In this document: positions 1 to 7,392 of the stretch, in pieces
Numbering within the stretch: the first letter of the stretch is position 1
Layout of the letters: each line of letters starts with the position of its first letter
Assembly (NCBI GenBank): GCA_002305765.1
Contig: DBQU01000016.1
Coordinates: 1,863 to 25,928, forward strand
Length of the DNA: 24,066 bases
Origin: Deltaproteobacteria bacterium UBA1386
GTDB lineage: Bacteria > Desulfobacterota > Syntrophorhabdia > Syntrophorhabdales > Syntrophorhabdaceae
Direction: 5' to 3'
The notes under the pieces: generated by a model
The model's database searches: none
What the model saw: only the letters and a program-made list of their open reading frames with translations
Told to the model about the DNA's origin: nothing
Program-made: the position numbers and the translations under genes

Positions 1-1442
1 CAGCTCATCACCACGTCATCGAGGGCCCTCTTGAGGGCCGGCTGGTCCACGTCGTGCTGATACTGGCCGACACCGATGGACTTGGGGTCGATCTTTACCA
101 GTTCGGCGAGGGGGTCCATGAGACGTCTCCCTATGGACACGGCCCCCCTGACCGTCACGTCCTCGCCGGGGAATTCCTCCCGGGCAGCCTCGGATGCCGA
201 GTAGATGGACGCCCCGCTCTCGTTGACGCTGACTATCCGTATCCCCTGCGGCAGGTTAAGCGCCCTCAGGAAGGATTCCGTTTCCCTGCCCGCCGTGCCG
301 TTTCCCACGGCGATGGCCTCGACCTCGAACCGCCCGCAGAGGTCGACCACCGTGCGCCCGGCCTGGTCCGCCTGCCTCTGCGATGTGTGCGGATAGATAG
401 TGTCCCGATGAAGGAGCTTGCCCTGCCGGTCGAGACAGACCACCTTGCATCCCGTCCTGAACCCGGGATCGATGGCGAGAACGCTCTTCTGCCCCAGCGG
501 GGGAGCAAGCAGGAGCTGGCGGAGGTTGTCCGAGAACACCCTGATCGCCTCCGCGTCGGCGCGTTCCTTCATGGCCACGCGGACCTCCGTCTCCATGGAC
601 GGGAAAAGAAGCCTCGCCGCGCCGTCTTGCGCGGCCGCTGCGACCTCTTCGGGCGCCGGCGTCGCCGCGTTGACAAAGCGGTCCGTGAGGAACCTCAAGG
701 CCTCCTCTTCGCAGCCCGTGACGGAGAGCATAAGGAAACCCTCCCTCTCTCCCCGCCTCATCGCGAGCACCCGGTGCGACGGCGCGCTCCTGACGGGCTC
801 CTGCCACTCATGGTAGTCCCTGTATCTCGCTCCCTCCTCTTCCTTTCCCGATATCACCTTCGATGTGAGATTGGCCTTTGCCAGGAAGAGGTCCCTCACC
901 GCGGCCCGTGCCGGCGCGTCCTCGCTTATCCACTCGGCGATGATATCCCGGGCGCCCGCGAGCGCCTCTTCGACGGACCCAACGCCCTTTTCGGCATCGA
1001 CGAAAGCGGCCGCCTGCCCGGCCGGATCGAAACCGGCGGCACCTGTACCGTCGCCCGTGAAGAGCATCCGCGCGAGGGGCTCCAATCCTTTCTCTCTCGC
1101 GACGGTGGCCCGGGTCCTCCGTTTGGGGCGAAAGGGCAGATAGAGGTCCTCGAGCACTGCGAGAGTCTCCGCCGTCTCGATCTGTTCCTTCAGATCCTCC
1201 GTGAGCAGTTCCCTCTCCTCGAGGGACCGCAGGATCGCCCCCCTGCGCTTGTCCAGTTCCTCCAACTGTTCCAGCCGGTCCCGTATCGCGCCTATGGCCA
1301 CCTCGTCAAGGGACCCCGTGGCCTCTTTCCGGTACCTGGCAATGAAGGGAACCGTGGCACCATCTACAAGAAGCGCGGCCGTCGCCCTCACCCTTCCCTC
1401 GGGGATACCGAGTTCACCTGCTATCTTTTGACTATGCTCCAT
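1..1442 (-). CDS. tex: Tex-family RNA-binding transcription accessory protein (3' end outside window)
   Basis: The first 480 codons of a protein normally about 750 residues long; the end is cut by the left edge. Tex is a cytoplasmic nucleic-acid-binding protein associated with transcription. Hallmarks visible here are an N-terminal helical region (EGRVRATAALLVDGATVPFI, about 15-34; RYRKEATG after it), the LYLPFRPKRRTRATVARERG segment at about 100-119, and the start of the YqgF/RNase H-like domain (SVLAIDPGFRTGCKVVCLD) at about 320. The HhH and S1 domains expected after it lie outside. The ATG at 1442 gives the usual Tex N-terminus. An in-frame GTG at 1454 is the alternative, but the GGGAG at about 1457-1461 sits only 2 nt from it and 14 nt from the ATG, so neither start is ideal. 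It is transcribed divergently from the PEBP gene. Confidence 0.93.
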   Translation of the reverse strand, partial: MEHSQKIAGELGIPEGRVRATAALLVDGATVPFIARYRKEATGSLDEVAIGAIRDRLEQLEELDKRRGAILRSLEERELLTEDLKEQIETAETLAVLEDLYLPFRPKRRTRATVAREKGLEPLARMLFTGDGTGAAGFDPAGQAAAFVDAEKGVGSVEEALAGARDIIAEWISEDAPARAAVRDLFLAKANLTSKVISGKEEEGARYRDYHEWQEPVRSAPSHRVLAMRRGEREGFLMLSVTGCEEEALRFLTDRFVNAATPAPEEVAAAAQDGAARLLFPSMETEVRVAMKERADAEAIRVFSDNLRQLLLAPPLGQKSVLAIDPGFRTGCKVVCLDRQGKLLHRDTIYPHTSQRQADQAGRTVVDLCGRFEVEAIAVGNGTAGRETESFLRALNLPQGIRIVSVNESGASIYSASEAAREEFPGEDVTVRGAVSIGRRLMDPLAELVKIDPKSIGVGQYQHDVDQPALKRALDDVVMS

Positions 1443-1491
1443 CTTCTTCTTCACGTCTCCCTTATGGTCGTTTGCGGCTCTTGAGAGACTT

Positions 1492-1520
1492 ACTATAACC
1501 GAAGCCGCGGGGAAAGTGAA
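1492..1520 (-). promoter_or_regulatory. candidate sigma-70 promoter for tex
   Basis: Reading the minus strand, TTCACT (1520-1515), 17 bp, then TATAGT (1497-1492). The predicted transcription start near 1485 leaves a leader of about 43 nt before the ATG. Spacing is ideal and each box matches the consensus at four or five of six positions. No experiment supports it. Confidence 0.4.
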
Positions 1521-1543
1521 GTCCCATGGGGGCGGTGGCATTC

Positions 1544-1552
1544 TGCTATACT
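1544..1552 (+). promoter_or_regulatory. candidate extended -10 promoter for the PEBP gene
   Basis: TGCTATACT is a TGn extended -10 followed by TATACT, about 35 nt upstream of the likely transcript's start codon. There is no convincing -35 box 16-18 bp upstream, which is common for extended -10 promoters. It is nearly identical to the element in front of ygiQ (TGCTAGAAT at 9994). Confidence 0.4.
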
Positions 1553-1593
1553 GTATGTATACGGTTCAAGGGATGTGGAAGGAGGCAGATGGA

Positions 1594-2121
1594 ATGCGAC
1601 ACCCGATCCCCTTCGTGGCACTGGCAGCGATCCTGCTCATCTTTTCGGGAGCAGCGGGCAAGGAGGTGACGAAAATGGACACGATGACCATCGAAAGTCC
1701 GGCCTTCAAGGACAACGGCACGATCCCGAAGCAGTATACGTGCGACGGGAAGGACATCAATCCGCCCCTCGTATTTCGGAACATCCCCCCGGGGACCCGG
1801 TCCCTGGCCTTGATCGTCGACGACCCCGACGCGCCTGCCGGGACATGGGTCCACTGGGTCCTGTGGAACATCGATCCCGGAACAAAGGAGATCAGGGAGA
1901 ATTCGGTGCCGCCAGGGGCACTCCAGGGAAAGAACGACTTCAGGAGGACGAGCTATGGAGGGCCCTGTCCTCCTTCCGGGACCCACCGGTACTTCTTCAA
2001 GGCATATGCCCTGGACACGGTCCTTAACATTGACAGGAACTCGACGAAACAAGACCTGGAAAAGGCCATGAAAAACCACACACTCGGCGAGGCCCGGACG
2101 GTGGGATTGTACAAGAGGTGA
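1594..2121 (+). CDS. YbhB/YbcL family (PEBP, Raf kinase inhibitor-like) exported protein
   Basis: A 175-residue protein. Residues 1-22 (RHPIPFVALAAILLIFSGAAG after the Met) look like a signal peptide, so it is probably periplasmic. The mature part is a full PEBP domain: SPAFKDNGTIPKQYTCDGKD at 35-54, the ligand-pocket motif DDPDAP at 76-81, and GGPCPPSGTHRYFF at 122-135. Bacterial PEBPs have no settled function; ligand binding at an anion pocket is the family feature. The ATG at 1594 is chosen because GGAGG at 1581-1585 lies 8 nt upstream and the hydrophobic leader follows directly. A GTG at 1516 would add 26 residues that do not resemble the family. The dodecin-like gene follows after 95 bp with its own candidate promoter. 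Confidence 0.9.
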   Translation: MRHPIPFVALAAILLIFSGAAGKEVTKMDTMTIESPAFKDNGTIPKQYTCDGKDINPPLVFRNIPPGTRSLALIVDDPDAPAGTWVHWVLWNIDPGTKEIRENSVPPGALQGKNDFRRTSYGGPCPPSGTHRYFFKAYALDTVLNIDRNSTKQDLEKAMKNHTLGEARTVGLYKR

Positions 2122-2159
2122 TTCCCGTTCACAGAGCACCGCGAGGGCCGGAAAAACAG

Positions 2160-2188
2160 TTGACAGTGCATACTCACCCTGATAACCT
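2160..2188 (+). promoter_or_regulatory. candidate promoter for the dodecin-like gene
   Basis: A perfect -35 box TTGACA (2160-2165) is followed after 17 bp by TAACCT (2183-2188), a weak -10. The start would be near 2195, leaving a leader of about 22 nt that contains the AAGGAGG ribosome-binding site. The -10 is the weak point. Confidence 0.42.
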
Positions 2189-2216
2189 TGATTAAAAAAG
2201 GCACAAGGAGGCTTTT

Positions 2217-2432
2217 ATGAGGTCTGAGGGTAGGGTCGCACGCGTTACGGAGGTCATCGCGGGATCTCCCAAGAGTTTTGAAGATGCCGTGGTTATCGGT
2301 TTCAGACGAGCTTCCAAGACGTTACGGGGAATTACCGGCCTGCGCGTGAAGGAGCAGCGCGCGAGGGTTGAGGATGGAAAGATAATAGAATTCCGCGTCA
2401 CCCTCGAGGTCATCTTCATCCTGGAAAGCTGA
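2217..2432 (+). CDS. dodecin-like small protein lacking the flavin-stacking Trp
   Basis: A 71-residue protein with the dodecin fold signature: VARVTEVIAGSPKSFEDAV (7-25), ASKTLRGITGLRVKEQRARV (32-51), then EDGKIIEFRVTLEVIF (52-67). Dodecins assemble into hollow dodecamers that store or buffer flavins. In the classical flavin dodecins a Trp in the second strand stacks on the isoalloxazine ring and a Gln in the third strand contacts it. By my alignment these positions are Gly41 and Arg60 here, so flavin binding in the classical way is unlikely. It may belong to the non-flavin dodecin-like branch. AAGGAGG lies 6 nt before the ATG. A strong terminator follows, so the gene ends its transcription unit. 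Confidence 0.9.
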   Translation: MRSEGRVARVTEVIAGSPKSFEDAVVIGFRRASKTLRGITGLRVKEQRARVEDGKIIEFRVTLEVIFILES

Positions 2433-2456
2433 TAGATATATCAACACGTGAAGAGC

Positions 2457-2494
2457 AAAGCGTAAGATATCACATCTTGCGCTTTCCTTTTTTT
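2457..2494 (+). terminator. intrinsic terminator after the dodecin-like gene
   Basis: A 12-bp stem, AAAGCGTAAGAT (2457-2468) with ATCTTGCGCTTT (2474-2485), contains one T-G wobble and closes a 5-nt loop. It is followed by CC and seven T residues (2488-2494). The T-tract is only on the plus side, so it serves the plus-strand unit and not the convergent MFS operon. Confidence 0.88.
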
Positions 2495-2590
2495 CGGAGA
2501 ACCTCCAATCGTCAAGGTCAATAAAGATGTAAAGGAAACTCAACGGGGACAAGCCGTGTCCTGTCCCGATCACCTCGTCCTTCAGGTCTT

Positions 2591-2624
2591 TGAACCTTAA
2601 ACTTGAGACCTGAGACCTGAGACG
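2591..2624 (-). repeat. heptad repeat over the MFS stop codon
   Basis: On the minus strand there are four consecutive 7-mers: AGGTCTC (2618-2612), AGGTCTC (2611-2605), AAGTTTA (2604-2598) and AGGTTCA (2597-2591). They are preceded by a partial CGTCTC and followed by AAGACCTGA. The last part is complementary to the first units, so transcripts can form a short hairpin. The MFS stop codon TAA (2599-2597) lies inside the array, and the last residues of the transporter (VSGLRSQV) are encoded by it. Confidence 0.7.
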
Positions 2625-3787
2625 TTTTTGGCTCTCATCGCGAAGAGCAGGATGGCACCGACCATGTTGAGGGCTCCGCACAGGACAAAAAGCGGGCCGT
2701 ACCCCCACCGCGCGAGGACAGCCCCTCCGACGAGAGGCCCCAGGAAGAAAGCCACCTGCATCACGACGAGGACAAGGTTCATGTTGAGACCTCTGAACCG
2801 TGGCTCCGATATGTCGAAAAGGAGCGCCATTATGAGCGGCATCCCCACTCCCCAGAGTAACCCGAAGATAACGGAAAGAGCCAGCAGCGACGCTTCGAGA
2901 CCAACAAAATAGATGAGGACGTGAAAGACGGCCAGGAGGGCCATGCAGAACCCGCCGGTCCGGGCCTTGTTCACCCTGTCGAAGTAGCGGCTTCCCGCAA
3001 TCCTGATCACGATCATGACGAACATGGCCACGGTAAAGAAGAAGCCGGGATTACCTATCCCTCTTACAGCTCCGAAATCCCTCAGGAAGAAGAAGAGTGT
3101 CGTGTAGGGACTGTAGAAGAGAACGTTCACAACAAGAAGTGTCACCACCGGAACGGACCTCATGTTCTCGACGAGACCGGACAGGCCCGCGCTCCGCTCG
3201 AGGGTCTCGTCCCCCCCTGACGTCGGGCGCATAAAGGCGACGGGAATGAGGACGAGAGCCGTCACACCGGCAGCCACCATTACCACGGATATGAAATCGC
3301 GGGGCCCGTTCGCGAGATACACGACGACGGGGGGTACGAACGCATAGGGAACGAGCCTCATGATGGAGATGATCCCTATCGCTTCGCCGCTTCTCGACCG
3401 GGGTATGTACCCGGCGAAAAGTACCATCATCGCCGCCGCGGCCGCAACGAAGCCTCCCCCGTGCACGATCCGCACGAGTGCTATGGTACCTGCGGTCAAC
3501 GCATGACCGTAGGAAGCAAGCGCGATCGCCATGGCGCAGATCCCCACCGTGAGGACCTTCTTCGCGTTCCTCGCGTTCAGGTAGGGGCTCATAATGGGCT
3601 GCAGGACGATCCCCGTGATCGCGTCGGCGCCAAGGAGAAAACCATGCCACCTCGGGTCGATCCTGAGAGATATCAGATAGGAGTGGAATTGAAAGAAGAG
3701 GGCCATCATGGCCGATGCGAAGACGAGGACCACGCTGAGAAGGACGAAATCCCTGGTGAACAGGGTGGGTCTGGAAAGCCCCGTCAC
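2597..3787 (-). CDS. MFS transporter, last gene of the molybdenum hydroxylase operon
   Basis: A 396-residue hydrophobic protein with about twelve membrane segments, of the major facilitator superfamily. Typical features are the first helix FVLLSVVLVFASAMMALFF, the A-like loop SPYLNARNAKKVLTVG after helix 2, and RIVHGGGFVAAAAAMMVLF in helix 4. It sits in the inner membrane. The GTG start at 3787 shares GTGA with the stop of the FAD subunit gene, so translation is coupled. The substrate cannot be read from the sequence. The operon context suggests import of the hydroxylase substrate or export of its product. The C-terminal eight residues come from a heptad DNA repeat and are probably not functional. 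There is no strong terminator downstream on this strand. Confidence 0.85.
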   Translation of the reverse strand: MTGLSRPTLFTRDFVLLSVVLVFASAMMALFFQFHSYLISLRIDPRWHGFLLGADAITGIVLQPIMSPYLNARNAKKVLTVGICAMAIALASYGHALTAGTIALVRIVHGGGFVAAAAAMMVLFAGYIPRSRSGEAIGIISIMRLVPYAFVPPVVVYLANGPRDFISVVMVAAGVTALVLIPVAFMRPTSGGDETLERSAGLSGLVENMRSVPVVTLLVVNVLFYSPYTTLFFFLRDFGAVRGIGNPGFFFTVAMFVMIVIRIAGSRYFDRVNKARTGGFCMALLAVFHVLIYFVGLEASLLALSVIFGLLWGVGMPLIMALLFDISEPRFRGLNMNLVLVVMQVAFFLGPLVGGAVLARWGYGPLFVLCGALNMVGAILLFAMRAKNVSGLRSQV

Positions 3788-4632
3788 CGGTCCTTCCCGG
3801 CGCCTTCAAGGCGCATGATAAGATTGGCTGCCACCTGTCTTCGATATTCCATCGACGCTCGGATATCGCTTATGGGATCTACCCCTTCGCGTATGATCGC
3901 CGCGGCCCGTTCGAGCACATCCCTGTCCAGTGTTTTTCCGGAAAAAGTATCGTCCAGGACCCGGGATGTGAAGACCGTCGGGGCCACGCTTCCGAAGGCG
4001 CAGCGGGCCTTCACTACGGTCCCGTCGCCGCCGGTCCGGGCCGCGAAGGCGAGCGATGCAATGCTGATCGCCATGGCCTTTCTCTGTCCCACCTTCTCGA
4101 AATGGTGGAAATTGAAACCCTGAGCCTTTCCTATCACAACAGCGCAGAGGACCTCGCCTTCTTCAAGCTGCGTCAGACCGGGTCCGGTAATGAACGCGGA
4201 GATCGGCATCCGCCGCTGCCCCGTGAGAGAGCGCAGCTCTACATCGGCGTCCAGGATATAGAGCGGCGGCAAAGTGTCACCCGCCGGCGACGCCGTGCAG
4301 ACGTTCCCGCCCAGGGTCCCCATGTTGCGCACCGCCGGCGCCCCAATGTGCCGCGCGGCCTCCCGAAGAAGGGGAAAGCGGTCGGCGACCAGAGGGCTGG
4401 CTATCAGTTCGCTCAGCCTTGTCGCGGCGCCTATGCGGACTTCCGTGGCCGATTCATTAACGCCCCTCAACTCCTCCACCCTTTCGAGACACAGGAACGG
4501 TCCCCTCCGAAGCGTGTCGGGGAATGATCTCACCATGACATCGGTACCGCCGGCGAAAAGCCTCGCCGAGGGCTCCTCGCGGAGCAGCCGGAAGACCTCG
4601 TCAAGCGATGACGGCACACGGACGTCAACCAC
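3784..4632 (-). CDS. FAD-binding subunit of a xanthine dehydrogenase-type Mo hydroxylase (XdhB/CoxM-like)
   Basis: 282 residues, the usual size for the separate FAD subunit. The two FAD-pyrophosphate motifs are present: LFAGGTDVMV at 25-34 and RNMGTLGGNVCTASPAGDT at 102-120. The C-terminal part (from about 170) matches the CO dehydrogenase flavoprotein C-terminal domain, with SIASLAFAAR and the ASMEYRRQVAANLIMR ending. In this family the subunit takes electrons from the two 2Fe-2S clusters and passes them to NAD+ or another acceptor. The GTG start at 4632 overlaps the 2Fe-2S gene by 8 bp (GTGGTTGA). The MFS gene overlaps its end by 4 bp. Confidence 0.93.
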   Translation of the reverse strand: MVDVRVPSSLDEVFRLLREEPSARLFAGGTDVMVRSFPDTLRRGPFLCLERVEELRGVNESATEVRIGAATRLSELIASPLVADRFPLLREAARHIGAPAVRNMGTLGGNVCTASPAGDTLPPLYILDADVELRSLTGQRRMPISAFITGPGLTQLEEGEVLCAVVIGKAQGFNFHHFEKVGQRKAMAISIASLAFAARTGGDGTVVKARCAFGSVAPTVFTSRVLDDTFSGKTLDRDVLERAAAIIREGVDPISDIRASMEYRRQVAANLIMRLEGAGKDR

Positions 4633-5110
4633 CGGACCCTCCCCCGCGGATCTTCGCCGCAGCGTCTTCGACGGCGTCGATGATCTTCTCGTAGCCCGTG
4701 CACCGGCAGATGTTGCCGCTCATTCCCGCACGGATCTCTTCCCGCGTCGGGTCCGGGTTCTCCTTCAGGAAACCCACCGCCGCTATCACCATGCCGGGTG
4801 TGCAGAAGCCGCATTGTATGGCCCCGCGTTCCACGAATGAGCGCTGCACGGGGTGTAGCTCACCATCCTGGCCGACGCCTTCGATGGTGACGATCTTCCT
4901 CCCCTCCAGTTGTGCCGCCGTCATGATGCAGGAGAGCTTCACCACGTCGTCCACAAGGATGGAGCAGGCGCCGCATTCACCCGAGCCGCAGCCCTCCTTG
5001 GTGCCGGTGAGGCCAAGGTCCTCGCGGAGAACATCGACGGCTCTTCTTGAGGGGTCCACCTCCATGGCAACAGGCGAACCGTTAAGAAGGAAAGATATCT
5101 TCCGTTTCAT
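4625..5110 (-). CDS. 2Fe-2S subunit of a xanthine dehydrogenase-type Mo hydroxylase (XdhC/CoxS-like)
   Basis: 161 residues, the typical length. The plant-ferredoxin-type cluster is ligated by Cys41, Cys46 and Cys49 (GCGSGECGACS) plus Cys61. The second, helical cluster is ligated by Cys100 and Cys103 (QCGFCTPGM) and Cys135 and Cys137 (NICRCTGY). All eight ligands are intact, so the electron relay from the molybdenum site to FAD should work. The ATG at 5110 is chosen because MKRKISFLLNG is the normal N-terminus and ATGA overlaps the stop of the large-subunit gene. A longer reading upstream would only add residues encoded inside that gene. Confidence 0.95.
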   Translation of the reverse strand: MKRKISFLLNGSPVAMEVDPSRRAVDVLREDLGLTGTKEGCGSGECGACSILVDDVVKLSCIMTAAQLEGRKIVTIEGVGQDGELHPVQRSFVERGAIQCGFCTPGMVIAAVGFLKENPDPTREEIRAGMSGNICRCTGYEKIIDAVEDAAAKIRGGGSGG

Positions 5111-7392
5111 GCCTTCTCTCCCTGTCCTGCAAGCACCGACAGCACACGCTCCGGGGTGAGGGGAAACCGCGTTATCCTCACGCCGCAGGCATCGTGAAAG
5201 GCATTGGCGATGGCAGGCAGGCAACCGCTGATGACCACCTCACCGATCCCCTTCATGCCGAAGGGGCCCGTCGTCTCATCGGACTCGACGGCCGCGGAGA
5301 CCATGTCGGGAACGTCGAGAGAGGTGGGGACGATATAGGTGGCCATGTCCCCCGTCTCGTGCCTCCCATCCTTCATGACGTAGTCTTCCATGAGGGCCCA
5401 GCCGATCCCCTGCGCTATCGAACCCTGCACCTGCTGATCGTACACTGAGCGGTTCAGCACCCTGCCCGCGTCGGTGACGGCCACGTAGTCGACGACGTCT
5501 ATCCGTCCCGTCAGGGTATCGACCTCGATGCGGGCGAGATGGGCGCCGAAAGAAAAGAGGACGTGCGCGCCCAGGTACATGATGCTGAGGGTGCTCTCGT
5601 CGTAAGGGGTCCGGAAATAGCCCTTGCACGACCGGTCGCCGGCATCGATGAGGGCCGCCACGTCACGAAGGGCTACCTGACGGGCGGAACCTCTGGCCCT
5701 GACTGCACCGGGGATGAGCTCGACGGAGTCGATGCCCTCGACCCCGAGGGACCGGGCGCCGGCCCGGAGGATGGCTCCCTTGAGGCCCCCCGCCGCCTCT
5801 ATGACGGCATTGCCGAAGGTGTATGTCGTTCGGCTGGCCGAGGACGTGCCCGAGGGAAGACCGTGGTCCGTGTCGGGCTGGACGACCTCCATCGTCGCCG
5901 GGTCCTGGTTCAGGACCTCTCCCGCTATCCTGAGATAGGTGCCGGCGTTTCCCTGCCCCATGTCAGGGACGCTTGAATAGACCCGGACCGTACCATTCTC
6001 TGTCAGTTCCACTCTCGCGTTCGCGTCGTCGGGTATCAGGGCCGGATATCCTATCGCATGGGCCATGCAGCCGACGCCCAGGCCGCGCTTCTTCCACGGC
6101 GGAGCCGATGCCTTCCAGGCTTCGCGCCCCTTCCACAGGGGATGCTCCACGAGCCTGTCGACGCAATCGTAGAACCCCGCCGAGTACTTAAGCTCAACAC
6201 CCATGCAGTTCCTGTCCCCGGCCTTGAGGGCATTGATGCGGCGAACCTCGAGAGGGTCCATGCCCAGCTTCTCGGCCGCCATGCCGACGATCAGTTCCAT
6301 GCCCGCCGTCGACTGCGGCACCCCGAAGCCCCGGAAAGGACCGCCGAGGGCGTTGTTCGTATAAACGCAATACCCCTCGATATTGACATTGGGTATCCGG
6401 TATGCCGATCCGGCGTGCTCCGCGCCCATCGCCATGATCTCACCCGTAAGTCCCGCGTAGGGGCCGGAATCGTAGTAGAGCCGGCAGGAAAGCGCCTGGA
6501 AGGTACCGTCCTTTTTCGCCCCGAGGCGGTAGTGCATTCTTGCAGGGAGTCTCTTCATGCCGGCAAGGAAGCTCTCCCGCCTGTCCCACCACATCTTGAC
6601 GGGCACACCGCCCGTGTTGAGCGCGGCAAGGCCTAGCAAACACTGCACGGTGATGCCGTCCTTCCCTCCAAAGGCCCCGCCGAGATAAGGGGCGATGACG
6701 CGCACACTGTTCATATCAAGTCCCAGGGCGGCGGCAATCTCCTTCCTGTCCCGGTAGGGGGTCTGCGTCGATGCCACGACGACGAGCACCCCGCCTTCAT
6801 CGACCCGGGCCCACCCCGCTTCCGTTTCCAGGTAGGCGTGCTCCTGGCGGGACGTCTCGAAGACACCCTCGGCCACGACGTCGCAGTCGCGAAAGGCCCC
6901 GTCCGGATCTCCCCGCCTTACCCGAACGGCCCTCATGAGGTTGCCTTCCCCGTTGTCCTCGTGGATCCTGGGCGCACTGTCCTTCAGGGCCTCTTCGGGA
7001 TCGAAAACGCCCGGCAACGGCTCGTGGTCGAAGGTGACGAGCTCGAGTGCCTCGCTGAGGGCCTCCCTGCTGCGGGCGACCACCAAGGCGACGGGGTCTC
7101 CCGCGTGGCGGATGACCTCATCGACGAGCACCGGCTGATGGTTCCTGACGATCCCCAACCTGTTCGACCCGCCGATATCGCGGGAGGTCAGAACGCGAAC
7201 GACACCGGGATGCGCCGCGGCACGCGATGTGTGAACGGCAAGGAGCCTGGCATGCGGCACGAGGGCCCTTTTCGCTCCGGCCCAGAAGAACTCTTCCGAA
7301 TACTCGTCGGCGGCGTACCTTTCCTGTCCCGTGACCTTCGAGAAGGCGTCGAGACGGGGTCCGTCGAGGAAATGCCCGGCCCCTTTCCTCAC
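5107..7392 (-). CDS. molybdopterin-binding large subunit of a xanthine dehydrogenase/aldehyde oxidase-type hydroxylase
   Basis: 761 residues, a normal length for the separate large subunit. N-terminal a/b hammerhead domain at about 20-130, then the molybdopterin-binding domains. Diagnostic motifs are YLGGAFGGKDG at 236-246, GGPFRGFGVPQS at 350-361, and GMKGIGE at 712-718, where Glu718 is the conserved catalytic base. The residue matching Glu802 of bovine xanthine oxidase is Asp245 here, so purine specificity should not be assumed. The enzyme class hydroxylates N-heterocycles, aldehydes or aromatic thioesters with water as oxygen donor. The start is the GTG at 7392: GGGAGG lies 7 nt upstream, GTGA overlaps the aminotransferase stop, and RKGAGHFLDGPRLDAFSKV is the expected N-terminus. 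No molybdenum-cofactor insertion chaperone is encoded in the window. Confidence 0.93.
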   Translation of the reverse strand: MRKGAGHFLDGPRLDAFSKVTGQERYAADEYSEEFFWAGAKRALVPHARLLAVHTSRAAAHPGVVRVLTSRDIGGSNRLGIVRNHQPVLVDEVIRHAGDPVALVVARSREALSEALELVTFDHEPLPGVFDPEEALKDSAPRIHEDNGEGNLMRAVRVRRGDPDGAFRDCDVVAEGVFETSRQEHAYLETEAGWARVDEGGVLVVVASTQTPYRDRKEIAAALGLDMNSVRVIAPYLGGAFGGKDGITVQCLLGLAALNTGGVPVKMWWDRRESFLAGMKRLPARMHYRLGAKKDGTFQALSCRLYYDSGPYAGLTGEIMAMGAEHAGSAYRIPNVNIEGYCVYTNNALGGPFRGFGVPQSTAGMELIVGMAAEKLGMDPLEVRRINALKAGDRNCMGVELKYSAGFYDCVDRLVEHPLWKGREAWKASAPPWKKRGLGVGCMAHAIGYPALIPDDANARVELTENGTVRVYSSVPDMGQGNAGTYLRIAGEVLNQDPATMEVVQPDTDHGLPSGTSSASRTTYTFGNAVIEAAGGLKGAILRAGARSLGVEGIDSVELIPGAVRARGSARQVALRDVAALIDAGDRSCKGYFRTPYDESTLSIMYLGAHVLFSFGAHLARIEVDTLTGRIDVVDYVAVTDAGRVLNRSVYDQQVQGSIAQGIGWALMEDYVMKDGRHETGDMATYIVPTSLDVPDMVSAAVESDETTGPFGMKGIGEVVISGCLPAIANAFHDACGVRITRFPLTPERVLSVLAGQGEKA

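Noticed and set aside
54..1484. Long plus-strand open frame opposite tex
   Set aside because: It lies wholly antisense to a clear Tex reading frame; its protein is Arg/Pro/Gly-rich with no family pattern. Long antisense frames are expected at this GC content.
2546..2567. GGGACA/TGTCCC hairpin downstream of the MFS gene as terminator of the minus-strand operon
   Set aside because: The stem is only 6 bp with a 10-nt loop and has no T-tract on the minus strand; too weak to call.
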